Counted from the first letter of the stretch, positions 43,651-54,086 are shown. The stretch is DNA of 64,000 nt from Aegilops tauschii subsp. strangulata (GCF_002575655.3 NC_053037.3:146517207-146581206), one strand, 5' to 3'. Notes: generated by a model not told the origin, from the sequence alone. Numbers and translations are program-made.

Positions 43651-44230
43651 TATTTACACCCTTCTTGAGGAGTCATTTCAGACGCTCGATCACTGCATTC
43701 TATTTATATCTTGCATGTTCATACTTTACTTGCATGCGTGCATTATGAATTTTGTTTATCTCGTGACTGACGTTATGGTCATAGCATATTTTCGAAGCAT
43801 GATTGTCTCTTATTATATTATACCCATGTTCTAAATGTTTGCGAGTACATTCAAACGTACTCACTGGCTTGTCCCTGGCTATTGTCTTGGCCAGATTTCT
43901 TGCGTGGAGAAAGCCTTGCGATGACAGCCCCGGAACCTACGCTATGATGACAGCGGCCTTGCGAAGATAGGAGTTATCCTGGTCAGCTATTCTTGTGGGA
44001 AATGGAGTCCCATAGACACAGATGTACCACAAATCGCTTCCGCCATCGACCCCTAGAAATCAAGTGTTGTACTCCTAGGCCACAATGGTCTTGTACTACA
44101 TATTTTGTACTTTGCTTGGAATTCTTGTATCAAGTTGGTGCCTCATCAGCTAACAGTAATCCTGGGGCTGGTGAGCACAAAGGCCGTTTTCTGGGATATT
44201 ATTATCCCGAAAATCCGGTCCTGACAGACT

Positions 44231-44243
44231 TGGTATTAGAGCC
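44231..44243 (+). promoter_or_regulatory. Primer-binding site of the LARD
   Basis: TGGTATTAGAGCC lies four bases after the LTR. It differs at one base from TGGTATCAGAGCC, the complement of the plant initiator tRNA-Met 3' end. Confidence 0.8.
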
Positions 44244-44480
44244 AGGCTGACCATTGGCTAATCCTATCTTAGCCAGGTCAATAAACCTAGGTTAACCAAA
44301 CCACCAGACCTTAGCCTAACCCTGGTCAAGCTTCCCGCGTAAGATAGCCCCACAGTGACCCGACGCCTTTCGGCGGACGGTGCCCAACCTATCAACCTAG
44401 CCCGTCGATCACGCGCCAGTGACCGACACCCAACCCGTCTCATTCGCAGGCGTGCGGAGGAAGACCCTGTCCCCTTTTCC

Positions 44481-44488
44481 TATAAAAA
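44481..44488 (+). promoter_or_regulatory. TATA box of LARD gene 1
   Basis: TATAAAAA, 65 bases before the ATG at 44546. The leader between them is rich in CAA/CACA, typical of plant leaders, with no upstream ATG seen. Confidence 0.6.
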
Positions 44489-44545
44489 GGGCACGCTAAC
44501 CTCAACACAGCACAACACAACCTTTTTCCCCAAAACCAAGCCACG

Positions 44546-45340
44546 ATGCCTGGCCCCATTGTTCACAATGAGACCACAGCAACCAACCTTGGAGGTTTTG
44601 TGACCGTGCTCGCAAACCTCACCCGCCGTGCCTATGCGTTAGAAGAGCCTCCTGAATATGTTGTGTACCAAGGACCCATGTACGGTGAGAGCCGTCAGTA
44701 CTGGGCCACTGTGCACATATATGGTAGGGGTCTGTCGCCAGAACGCCCCTACAGGTTCACTAGAAGGACAACTTCCTTTGAGCCACAAGCCATCCAACTG
44801 GCAGCCCGCGAAGCCATAGTTCAACTCCGGCACTTGTCGCCTAGAGTTAACTGTCGCTCGTTCTATTACTACCCCAGTCGTGACGGGTATGGTAGGCCAC
44901 CCCAGGTTGCCAACGGAGATCACGAGACGGATCCCGCACTATTGCATCTGGTGCGCTATGTAAGCGCACTAGAGCAACTGTTCGATCAGGTCACCCTTGA
45001 TCTGATCACAGCTCGCGGAGAACTGGTTCGCCGAGCCCCGGCGAGGAGAGAAGTGGAGCCCGACGCCGACAACCCAGTCGTGCTGTTCGGACACCCGATC
45101 GATCCCATGAGGTCTGCCCCAGCCATCAACCAGAGTGCTTTAGTGTCCCCAGAAGCGCTTCGTCGCCTTTTGGGAACCCATTCCAACGGGATTGTGGCCA
45201 ACAACCCCCGCGATGGTCATCACCACTACCCCGACCCTGCGGCCCCTCGACCTCAGCCGGCAAATCCTGACGGAGAAACCCGTGGAGAAACCTCGGCACC
45301 CGCCAGGCCAGCCCACTTAGACATTAACGAAGTAGACTAA
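44546..45340 (+). CDS. LARD gene 1: dsRBD-like domain protein (inferred)
   Basis: An intact frame of 264 residues. Residues about 12-95 have the order helix (GFVTVLANLTRRAYALE), P-x-Y (PPEYVVY), beta strands around WATVHIYG, and a helix rich in small residues (QAIQLAAREAIVQLRHL). This is the alpha-beta-beta-beta-alpha layout of a double-stranded-RNA-binding domain, which binds dsRNA or mediates protein contacts. The Lys-rich SKKxAK signature of classical domains is absent (FEPQAIQLAA instead). Next comes a shared block (SFYYYPSRDGYG, DPALLHLVRYVSALEQLF), then a Pro/Arg/Asp-rich tail. The gene follows a TATA box by 65 bases and has a diverged partner at 45707. It is not gag, protease, RT or integrase. 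The domain call is my inference; existence of the gene is well supported by paralogy. Confidence 0.6.
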   Translation: MPGPIVHNETTATNLGGFVTVLANLTRRAYALEEPPEYVVYQGPMYGESRQYWATVHIYGRGLSPERPYRFTRRTTSFEPQAIQLAAREAIVQLRHLSPRVNCRSFYYYPSRDGYGRPPQVANGDHETDPALLHLVRYVSALEQLFDQVTLDLITARGELVRRAPARREVEPDADNPVVLFGHPIDPMRSAPAINQSALVSPEALRRLLGTHSNGIVANNPRDGHHHYPDPAAPRPQPANPDGETRGETSAPARPAHLDINEVD

Positions 45341-45632
45341 GTCGCTCGAGTTGTATCGAGCCTTAGTTTTCCTACGCTTTGTAATGGTGTGATCTTGTAT
45401 CGCTTTTATTACATGCTGCCTGCTTGAGCGCCCTTATTTTGGAGTAGTAGCTATGCATGTGTACATTGGCGTACAGTTGCATTTTTTTTCAGGCGCAGCT
45501 ACCAAGACCAACCCCGACGGCACCCACAGTAATACGTCACATTTATGTGATATGTATTTCTGTGGCTTTGACCCTAGAACAGGATCGACAACCAGTTACC
45601 CCTCACCCCGGTAGATAACCCAGCCCCAATGC

Positions 45633-45640
45633 TATATAAA
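45633..45640 (+). promoter_or_regulatory. TATA box of LARD gene 2
   Basis: TATATAAA, 74 bases before the ATG at 45707, repeating the arrangement of gene 1. Confidence 0.6.
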
Positions 45641-45706
45641 GGCCACCTCGTGACCTTGCCGAGTACCCCTCGCCTTATGCGCAGCTCTCACAGCCATTTC
45701 TCTGCC

Positions 45707-46338
45707 ATGCCGACCCCCAGTATTTATCTGAGAACCCCAGACGCAACCCCGGGTAGTTTTGTTAAATTATTGTGGACTTTACCTGCAATACCATGAGTGC
45801 CACCCATCCACCCCAGTACGAGTTGCTCAAATCGAGGATCACCTCATCCACCTCGAAGTATTGGGCAGTGGTGCACATCCCTCCCGCGTACCCAAACCAA
45901 GACCCAACGGAAGTCTCCTTCGTGGGGAAATCCATGCCGACTCCGCATATGGCCATAGAAACTGCTGCGTACGAGGCGCTCGCTCGCCTTCGATTCGCGG
46001 TGCCCTATGCCAGCGAGCGAGGATATTATTATTTTCCGAGTCGTGCAGCACCAGGAGAAGTTGCATCTTTCCCCCGTGGACGAACTGAGAGAGATCCAGT
46101 ACTGGCCAACCTTGCCCAGTACGTTATCGCTCAGGAGCGTTTGACTCAGCGGGTAATGGGTTATCTCCAGAGCCTCGCTGATTTAAATCCTCGGATCGCT
46201 ATTGGCAGACCACTGAGGCCTGACCAGGAGAGGCGCATTCATCGACTGGTCAACCCGCTTCCCCCGATAGAAGAGGAGTGTGCCCCAGTACCAGAGGCGT
46301 TTTCCCAAGACCCTGTCCTTTTGCCGTTTCCTTTGTAA
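45707..46338 (+). pseudogene. LARD gene 2: diverged duplicate of gene 1, frame broken
   Basis: The ATG at 45707 starts like gene 1 (MPTPSIYLRTPDATPGSFVK against MPGPIVHNETTATN...GGFVT) but meets TGA at 45794-45796. The rest continues in another frame to TAA at 46338: PPQYELLKSRI, YWAVVHIPPAY, MAIETAAYEALARLRF, GYYYFPSRAAPG, DPVLANLAQYVIAQERL. Each block matches gene 1 in order (YWATVHI, AIQLAAREAIVQLRHL, FYYYPSR, DPALLHLVRYVSALEQL). Either an indel killed it, or a short intron or frameshift event restores it; no clear GT/AG pair fits. The Pro/Arg tail of gene 1 is replaced by a shorter C-terminus. 45341-45632 between the genes holds no frame of note. Confidence 0.55.
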
Positions 46339-46703
46339 ACGTCCCCGCTTTGTGCGATGGATCCGATTTTTGGTTTAAAATTACGTGAGCGGTTTTACTG
46401 TTGTTAATTTTGTTTTAAAAAAAATTCGCTCGCAGTAAATCTTTGTGATGAGATTTCTTTCCCCGAGTCGCTGCAGCGTATATATCTTCACGACATAGAT
46501 TTTTATTCGCACAGCACCGTAAGAGCAGACTCACAGCTTCAACCACTCGACCTCGTGCGCTAATTGCAAATCCTCGTACACATTGTTGCGCCTAACCGAT
46601 CACACCCGAGTACACCACAGTCTCAGTAAGGGAGATTTGTGAGTGATCATTCGGGCGCAAGCTGCCCCAGCACTCCGACAGCAGTTAGCCCTCGATGCCG
46701 TGC

Positions 46704-46865
46704 CTAATCCATGTGGACGCCGCCGCCGCGAAGAGCTAACACTCGAGCGGCAGCATCACGACGATCATCCAGGATCATCGCGCAGAGGAGCACGGAGAAC
46801 CCCAGCAGCACCACCAAGCCTCCACACACCAGGACCACATACGAGTCCGGCATCGCCTCTGCCAT
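46704..46865 (-). CDS. LARD minus-strand mini-gene: small single-pass membrane protein
   Basis: On the minus strand an ATG at 46865 opens a 53-residue frame: short acidic start (MAEAMPDS), one clear hydrophobic segment of about 21 residues (YVVLVCGGLVVLLGFSVLLC), then DDRRDAAARVLALRGGG and a stop at 46704. A TATA box lies about 100 bases upstream at 46973-46967 with a CT-rich leader. Charge distribution suggests an N-outside/C-inside or tail-anchored small membrane protein; I know no homologue. The plus-strand frame over the same bases (46643-46921) is Arg/Pro-rich and less convincing. Antisense extra genes are known from Tat-lineage elements, but a LARD carrying one would be unusual. 46339-46703 and 47000-47520 hold nothing else I can support. 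Confidence 0.5.
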   Translation of the reverse strand: MAEAMPDSYVVLVCGGLVVLLGFSVLLCAMILDDRRDAAARVLALRGGGVHMD

Positions 46866-46966
46866 TAGGGCCTCGTCTCGAGCTCCTGCTAACAGCAATG
46901 GAGAAGGAAGAGGAGGAGTAGAAGCGAGGCCCGGTGTGAGGAAGAAGAGAGGAACACCGCGATCGT

Positions 46967-46973
46967 TTTATAG
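46967..46973 (-). promoter_or_regulatory. TATA box of the LARD minus-strand gene
   Basis: CTATAAA on the minus strand, preceded by GC-rich sequence and followed by CT-rich leader. Confidence 0.5.
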
Positions 46974-47523
46974 CTCGGGATCGGTGTACGGTGGGCGAGG
47001 TCCACCAGCGCCAATCGTCGCTCGATCGCCGGTGTCCGGAGGCGAGTCCCCGAGCAGTGCCGACAGCGCACTGGCCCGCGAGGTGAGTGCACGCTGCCCC
47101 GGCAGCCAGCACACCGCGCACTACCGCAGTACGGCCTAGATGCCCTACGAGCTAGGCATCGCCGGTAGAGGAAGCGCGGGAGAGCACGCGAGAGAGAAGA
47201 CAGAGCCAGAGGTAGAAGAAGAGGCCGACAATGGGCCCTGGGTCCACCAGTCAGCCAGTGAGAGCACTGTGCTCTCGGGTGCGACCAGCATATTTTGGTA
47301 ATTTAGAATTTATTCTAAATTACTGTATCCTCATAGAAATATCCCGTTTTCCTCGACCGTGGATTTTTCCACGCTACGCCAGTCTACCACACTGTGGTTT
47401 TACACCACCAATTGCCCTCTCACTGCAGCCGCTTTGTTTTTGCACAGTTGAGTGATTTCTTTTGGTAAATGCAATGTTTGTTCAAAACAGCTTTTAACAA
47501 ATCTCGAGGACGAGATTTCTCTT

Positions 47524-47531
47524 AAGGGGGG
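47524..47531 (+). promoter_or_regulatory. Polypurine tract of the LARD
   Basis: AAGGGGGG lies six bases before the 3' LTR, after the block tcgaggacgagatttct that commonly precedes the tract in grass gypsy-type elements. Confidence 0.7.
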
Positions 47532-47537
47532 TAGTGT

Positions 47538-50500
47538 TGTGACACCCCAAAATTTTTGACCTTGTTTTATTAATTTAAAATTCTGCCAGGAAATAAGACT
47601 TTCCCATTTGTCAAGATTTACCCTTTTGATATTGTGGATTTTTGCCTCAAGTGGAAACTTTCCAAAAGGATTATTGGACTTGAATACTCTCTATAATAAA
47701 ACAATTCTTTATCAGTGGATTTAAATTGCAAGATCTGTTTTCTCAGAGCTTTATTCTTTTGAAAAGATTTCTTTTGCATTTGGAGCCTGTTTTTGCACTG
47801 CAACCATTTGATAAATGCTTTTAAAATTTCCACCAAAATTTGGGGATGTCATGTGATGGTTCCACATCACTTTTATGCAAAAATACCTTTTGGTTATTGG
47901 AGATTTTGAGCTCTACATCAATTTTTCAAATCTGGTCCAGTAGGCACTTTTACACTACAACCTATTTAAATAATCCTTTAAAAATTCTTCCAAGTGTTTG
48001 GAGATGTCAGTGGATGCATATAATGCAACCTCATGCAAAAACCCAGTGAAGTTCTTTGAAAAATTTGAGTGAATCATCTTCATTTCCATTCTGGTCCAGT
48101 TTGGTGATTTGTACTGCAACCCCTTTTTATTTTGTTCTAGTACCCATGAGCTTTTTCCCTACTTATAGTCCTCCATGCTAAACTCTTAAAGTCCAGGAGA
48201 TTGGACCCATTAGAGTATTTTTAGTGCATGCAATGTTAGCCTTGAGTTTCTGCCCAAAACTGGTTTTCTCAAAATCTTGCACTATCAACTTTCTGTTTTT
48301 GCCAAACTAGCCTTGCCACTTTCTTTAGCTCCTAAAGAGACTAGGATCTGGAGATTTTGGCCACCCCAAGAGTTGCCTAGATGCCCATGGCATTCTGTCG
48401 AACACCCTGTGTGCAGGGACAGTTTTGGCATGTCTTCTGGTTTGCATTGTGGACATGAGCCCCTGACCCATCCAGCATGTCCACTAGCCTCCTAGCTACC
48501 CCTAACCCTGGCCTGTTGACTACCAGCCTCACCAAAGCTCTCTAGCGCGCACTGGCATTTCGTCGAACACCAGCTGTGCGTGCTCTGGGCGCGGCCAGAG
48601 CACGCGTTTTGCACGTGCGTGCGCTCGGGTCGACGTGTCCCGTCACTGGCCCCAGCTCGCCTGCAGAGCCGCGCCATACACTCGCCCCCTCGCCGCAAAC
48701 CTCCAAGCCGCACTGGCGCCCTACAGCGCCGCCGGCAGAGCTCCCTTGGCGGCACGCCGGCGTCGGCAGCGGGCTCTGCCGTGGACGGCGCCGCCCAAGC
48801 CACCCGCATGCGCCAGCTGCCCCCTGTGTACAGCCCGGGCTCATCCACATGCTCGTCGGCACGCGCTCGTCGCCGCCACGACGCCCTGCAGCTACATCAA
48901 CGGCGACTCGTCGTCGATCTTATCCACCGCCGCGGAGCCAGCCCCGTCGCGCTATAAAAGGAGGCCTCGTGCTCCTCCGAGCACTCAGGCAACCCCAGGC
49001 CACCCCCATAATGCTCCCGCAGCCAGCAATCGACAGGGAAGGGCTTTCTTCCTCGCCTCCGGCCAGTTCGGCCGCCGCCAAGCTCCGGTGCATTGCGTCG
49101 CAGCCAAACCCTCCCCCACCCATCCAGCGCCACCAGACGTCTCCCCATGGCCTTGCGGAGCTACCTAGTGTCTCAGCCTCGACTAAGACCCACCTTAGCC
49201 CGAAGCTCACTTTGCTCCCGAACCTCCGTCCGCCGCGGAGCTCGCCGCCGGTGACCTCCTCCGTCCCCTCCGGCCTAGCACCCACCGGGAGGACCGCCCC
49301 GGTCTGGCGGATCCATCCCTGCCCTCGGGGCCCCGTGGGGGGCTGCCGCTCGCCGACGGTGATCGCCGGAGCCCCGCCCCGTTCGGGCAGAGAGAGAGAG
49401 GAGGGAGGGAAGAACGGTCAAACCTGACCAGTGGGCCCCCTGGACCCACTGTCAGTGACCCGCGCGCCCGTTCTCTCTGTTTAAGTGAAAGCGCAAAGAC
49501 CTGAGTACGTCTTCTCTGCTTCGAAAGCGTATTCTCCCCCGAAGCGTTTTCCTTTTTCTGATTTTATTAAAACAGAAGTTTGACTGATCTTTGACTGGCA
49601 ATAACTTTTAAAATAAAACTCCAAATGAGTTGATTCTTTTTCCTACCTTCCTCAAATTTCATCTAGTTTATTTTAAGATTTATTTCAATAATATTTGGGG
49701 CAACTTTTTGCACTGTGTTTTGAATTTTTTGTTATTTGGATATTTTTTTTAAATAGGAAATGGAGAGAAGAGAAAGCTTTCAAAAAAAGTGCATCCCTTT
49801 GCATACTCTTGAAGGCAAGCATTTCTGAACTCTGGCATAATATTTTGTGTGGTGTTTTGATACGGTTTCGACACCACTTTGACATGGAGTGTATGCTATT
49901 TATGTGACGGTAAGATCATACGCATGAGTGCATTAATGGAGATTTCTTTGCTGTTATAAACGGATATGCTGGTGATAGTGATCATCCTCGTAAGCTCCTC
50001 ATGCATGACGGAAGGAAGTCGGGAAAGTCGCGGTCTTGGGTAGACGCGAGCTTGTCCCTAGTTCCTCGTCGAGACGAGTATGTCCGGTATGGCATGGTGG
50101 GGCTTGATGAGTGTTAAGCTTATCTGTTATTGGAAATATTTCGTTACGCTAATCATGCAGGGAACACTCGAACCTCCTGAGTCGGCCTTAGATCGAGTCT
50201 TGTCCAGTAACCCCCATACTTGCTTTGTACTACCACTTGTCCCTGCCATAGGTAGGGTACGGTAAAGTAAGTTGTCAACCCCTTTCTAGCACACACCGTA
50301 CAGAGAGGCCGTGATGAGGGTCCCTTGGCCATGGATTAAAGCCAGTCATCCGGTCCGGGGGCATGGGTGTTTTGGTTGTAGCCGAAGGGGTAGCTCCCCT
50401 AGTTTGCGCGCGGTATAAATTTTGTGATCCCATGCTACGTCGAGGTTGTAGCCTCCCCACTTAGAGTTTCGCTTGACATGTGTCGTGGGTGATTCCAGAA

Positions 50501-51816
50501 ACCGGTAAGTTAAGCTGGTGTGTGCAGGTCAGGCGTGTTTTCAATTAAAAGACCGTAGACGGAATTAGTCCCGATGGACTAAAGGAATCCGTTACTCGTG
50601 GGTAAAGAGTACACCCTCTGCAGAGATTATACATCTATTCGAATAGCCGTGTCCATGGTTAAGGACTACAGTCTGGGACAGGTCAAGTGTCGGTCTTAGT
50701 GTCGGTCTCCGGAGGGAAAATACTGCTAAACCAGAACTGTGATTATGAACTGTGACACATATGGATTGTGATTATTATTATTCTGGACTAACCATTTGCT
50801 TCATTTGAATTATTGAATATCTCTGGGACGGTTCTACCTCCTGGATATTCACTGTGATTATCCTTTATAAGCCCTTTATGTGGTGTCGCTCAGACGCCCG
50901 ACTGTGGCATGCTTGTTATTCCTTTTATTTATAAGCCCTTTATGTGGTGTCGCTCAGACGCCCGACTGTGGCATGCTTGTTATTCCTTTTATTTATAAGC
51001 CCTTTATGTGGTGTCGCTCAGACGCCCGACTGTGGCATGCTTGTTATTCCTTTTATTTATAAGCCCTTTATGTGGTGTCGCTCAGACGCCCGACTGTGGC
51101 ATGCTTATTATTCCTTTTATTTATAAGCCCTTTATTCGGTGTCGCTCAGACGCCCGACTGCGGCATGCTTGTTATTTACTTATTCTTTATAAGCCCTTTA
51201 TGCGGTGTCGCTCAGACACTCGACTGTGGCATTGTTAATTTATTTACACCCTTCTTGAGGAGTCATTTCAGACGCTCGATCACTGCATTCTATTTATATC
51301 TTGCATGTTCATACTTTACTTGCATGCGTGCATTATGAATTTTGTTTATCTCGTGACTGACGTTATGGTCATAGCATATTTTCGAAGCATGATTGTCTCT
51401 TATTATATTATACCCATGTTCTAAATGTTTGCGAGTACATTCAAACGTACTCACTGGCTTGTCCCTGGCTATTGTCTTGGCCAGATTTCTTGCGTGGAGA
51501 AAGCCTTGCGATGACAGCCCCGGAACCTATGCTATGATGACAGCGGCCTTGCGAAGATAGGAGTTATCCTGGTCAGCTGTTCTTGTGGGAAATGGAGTCC
51601 CATAGACACAGATGTACCACAAATCGCTTCCGCCATCGACCCCTAGAAATCAAGTGTTGTACTCCTAGGCCACAATGGTCTTGTACTACATATTTTGTAC
51701 TTTGCTTGGAATTCTTGTATCAAGTTGGTGCCTCATCAGCTAACAGTAATCCTGGGGCTGGTGAGCACAAAGGCCGTTTTCTGGGATATTATTATCCCAA
51801 AAATCCGGTCCTGACA
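47538..51816 (+). repeat. 3' LTR of the LARD
   Basis: Near-identical to the 5' LTR. Example differences: tctgtTattgg against tctgtAattgg near 50126, ggtAAagtaag against ggtTCagtaag near 50263, and one extra C near 49000. The 64-bp array lies at 50867-51240. Confidence 0.93.
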
Positions 51817-51821
51817 GCTGC

Positions 51822-53285
51822 TTTGTATCGCACTAGCAGCAGTCCACTCTTGAAGCTAAACACCGCAATGACTTGCAAAATTGGCACCAAGGCATTGAGT
51901 GCCATTCTGGATGCAATGAAACTCATACGCTCCCCACCTGTTGACTCTTGTTCAGAATATGATCCTAATGACTCTTGTTCAAAATTGCCACATATAGAGA
52001 GACAGCATGGAATTGCATTTCTTTGGGCGCTGTGATTCATCATGAGTGGGCAACCAACATTGTATGCAATTAAGCGGAACCTCAAGAATATGCTTCCTCT
52101 TCTGTTCTTTAACATGTTCCTCTTTTGTTATTCTGTATTTAGTACATACAGTATGTTCCTTGTCAGGAAGGGGAGCAGGGCCATCTGCAGTCAACAGCTG
52201 ATAGAGTTGGCATGTACTTGATCGATAGGCTTTCACTTACTAGCGGCAATACAACACCGTATTTTCAAGCCAGTTTCACTTTCCCGATTTATATATCGTG
52301 GTTATGGTGTACCCCTATTATGTACACTATGATCTGCCTAGTTGTCGTGTGCTCTTGTTATCATGGTTTGGCAATAAACTCTCTATACAGTATATTTTGA
52401 ACCTATCATCTGCCAACTATCCTTACTTCTGGAGCCTATTTTTTGTGTACTTGTGCCAGATTATATAAATGCACGCACCATATTACAGCACACATGAGCT
52501 CTCTCATCAGAATCCAGTGATAGCACACAAGTGTTTACAGGGGCGCCCCTATATTAGAATATCCTCTGCATTACAAAGATAATCTCACAACTATTTATGT
52601 TTTCATGGTTCTCAGATATTATACGCAATTACAGTGAATATCAGAATCCGCGCGTCAGAAGAATATTGTGGAACACTGCAATGACTTACAAAATTGGCAC
52701 CAAGGCATTGAGTGCCATTCTGGATGCAATGAAACTCATACGCTCCCCACCTGTAGATTCTTGTTCAGAATATGATCCTAATGACTATTCTAACCTCGAG
52801 GAGTCAAAGGCAGATGGCCTGTCATGTTCACCCATCAAGGTGCCTGCTCTAATTTGGCAAGGTTTTATTGATTGCGCGTATCTTGCATATGTTGTCTTGC
52901 ATTTCTTCTACTTTGTTGCACCGCCATATGCTTAGTTTACTCATCATATATGTCGAGATGCCATGCCCATCCATTATCAATACATATTCCATCTGTCATC
53001 ATACCATGTTTTTCCACTCAAATGTTGTTCTTGTGCATCAGACATCAAAAAGGAAGAGGGTGATTGTCGAACCTGAAGGAGCACCAGCAAAGTCCTTGAA
53101 AACGTGGTTGTGCCGGAGAAATCAGACAGCACCCCACTTATATTGGATGTACAACCAGTGACACAAAACGTAGGACCGACTCCAGCAGACTGTACCCATA
53201 CTTCACTGGCCACACCACTAGCCCCACCACACAGGACCTGCACTCCAGCAAAAGGTATGCCGATTTCGGTTGCCATAGCACCAGC
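51822..53285 (+). pseudogene. Host gene modules, copies 2 and 3
   Basis: 51866-51980 and 52676-52790 are near-identical and encode KIGTKALSAILDAMKLI followed by RSPPVDSCSEYDPND. Copy 3 runs on (LEESKADGLSCSPIK) to a donor-like AAGGTGCC at 52839-52842. After an intron, an exon opens at about 53042 (SKRKRVIVEPEGAPAKSL). Within it the longer frame changes near 53098: VVPEKSDSTPLILDVQP continues in the other phase, implying a one-base loss. Introns also align (acactatgatctg at 52328 with the sequence before the LARD). This is a host gene with a triplicated exon module, unidentified. Basic and Ser/Pro-rich character suggests a nuclear protein, no more. The Tat element B inserted at 53286 within or just after this exon. 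Confidence 0.5.
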
Positions 53286-53802
53286 TGTCGTGGAATTGTC
53301 ATGACAGATGTCCTTGAGCTAGGACTTAGTCGTGGAGCCATCGCAACTAGGAAGCTTGAAGGGGTTATGCGGGACAAGGAACACAAGGGTTTATACTGGT
53401 TCGGCCCCTTACGGTGAAGGTAAAAGCCTACGTCCAGTTTGGGGTGATATTGATCAGGGTTATGATCGCCAGGAGTTAAACAACTATCCCCGGCTCTCGA
53501 TCAGATTGTTGTCGCCCCTAAACCGCTGTCGGGTCGTCCCTTTATATAGGGAGGCTGACGCCCAGCAGCCCTTAGAGTCCCGACTGGCTCATAAGAGTGT
53601 CCGGCTCGGACTCTAAACTATACTTGCCTTATACTACAAGTTCTACTATAATAATGATTGTAATTACGGGCCTTAAGCTATATCCGGGTCTCAGCCCATC
53701 TCTGGCCCATCGCCTTGAAACTTGGCTCCAGGCTTCTGGCAACGACCGTACGAGTAACCCGGCCCCTCCTGGCGGGTGACTCTAAGGTCTATATCCTCAA
53801 CA
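53286..53802 (-). repeat. 3' LTR of element B
   Basis: 517 bp, TG...CA. It shares ggacttagtcgtggagccatc and ggttcggccccttacg with the LTR of element A. The inner flank ttaggccccagattgattt equals that of element A (polypurine tract on the minus strand). Confidence 0.88.
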
Positions 53803-54086
53803 TTAGGCCCCAGATTGATTTGAGCCGGCTCATGTCAATCTTCAACTCTTCTGATAGAAAAAATCTCCGGCTTACCATTCATGCGAAGGCCATAACCCGG
53901 AGTGACGTCATCCTCCGGACTCCGGATAATCCGCCATGATGTCATCCTCCATTAAGTCCGTTTTTTACTCCACCAGATCCGCAACGGATCTTTGCTTTAC
54001 TGTCATTCCGAAAATCGAGGCGTCGTGGGGGGGAGATAATCACGCCACGGTCTCCTTGAATCTCGCGCCCACTTATGACCTCGCCT

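Larger units (their letters stand above)
39949..44226 (+). repeat. 5' LTR of the LARD
   Basis: AT-rich first kilobase, GC-rich centre (40920-41880), then AT-rich sequence and a 64-bp tandem array near the 3' end. The long frames of the GC-rich centre differ between the two LTRs by a one-base indel (near 41410 against 49000), so they are not conserved proteins. Confidence 0.93.
39949..51816 (+). mobile_element. Complete LARD-class LTR retrotransposon
   Basis: LTRs at 39949-44226 (4278 bp) and 47538-51816 (4279 bp), starting TGTGACACCCC and ending GGTCCTGACA, flanked by GCTGC at 39944-39948 and 51817-51821. The 3.3-kb internal domain has a primer-binding site and a polypurine tract but no gag, protease, RT or integrase. 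Long LTRs with a short internal domain match the LARD class (Sukkula-type, from barley). By eye the LTRs differ at about 20 positions plus one indel, roughly 0.5%, or about 0.2 million years at 1.3e-8 per site per year. So it moved recently, using another element's enzymes. Unusually it carries two related plus-strand genes and one minus-strand gene, each with a TATA box. Confidence 0.93.

Noticed and set aside
43290..43748. Repeated short frames with the same peptide
   Set aside because: They are the 64-bp tandem array read in successive frames, without start context or domain.
46643..46921. 92-residue plus-strand frame in the LARD
   Set aside because: Arg/Pro-rich shadow of the minus-strand membrane-protein frame. 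No TATA box at useful distance.
23126..53285. Naming the host gene
   Set aside because: The exon fragments (RRRRPLQEI, KRKRVIVEP, PHIERxHGxAFL) give only vague resemblance to cell-cycle or chromatin proteins, not enough for a symbol.
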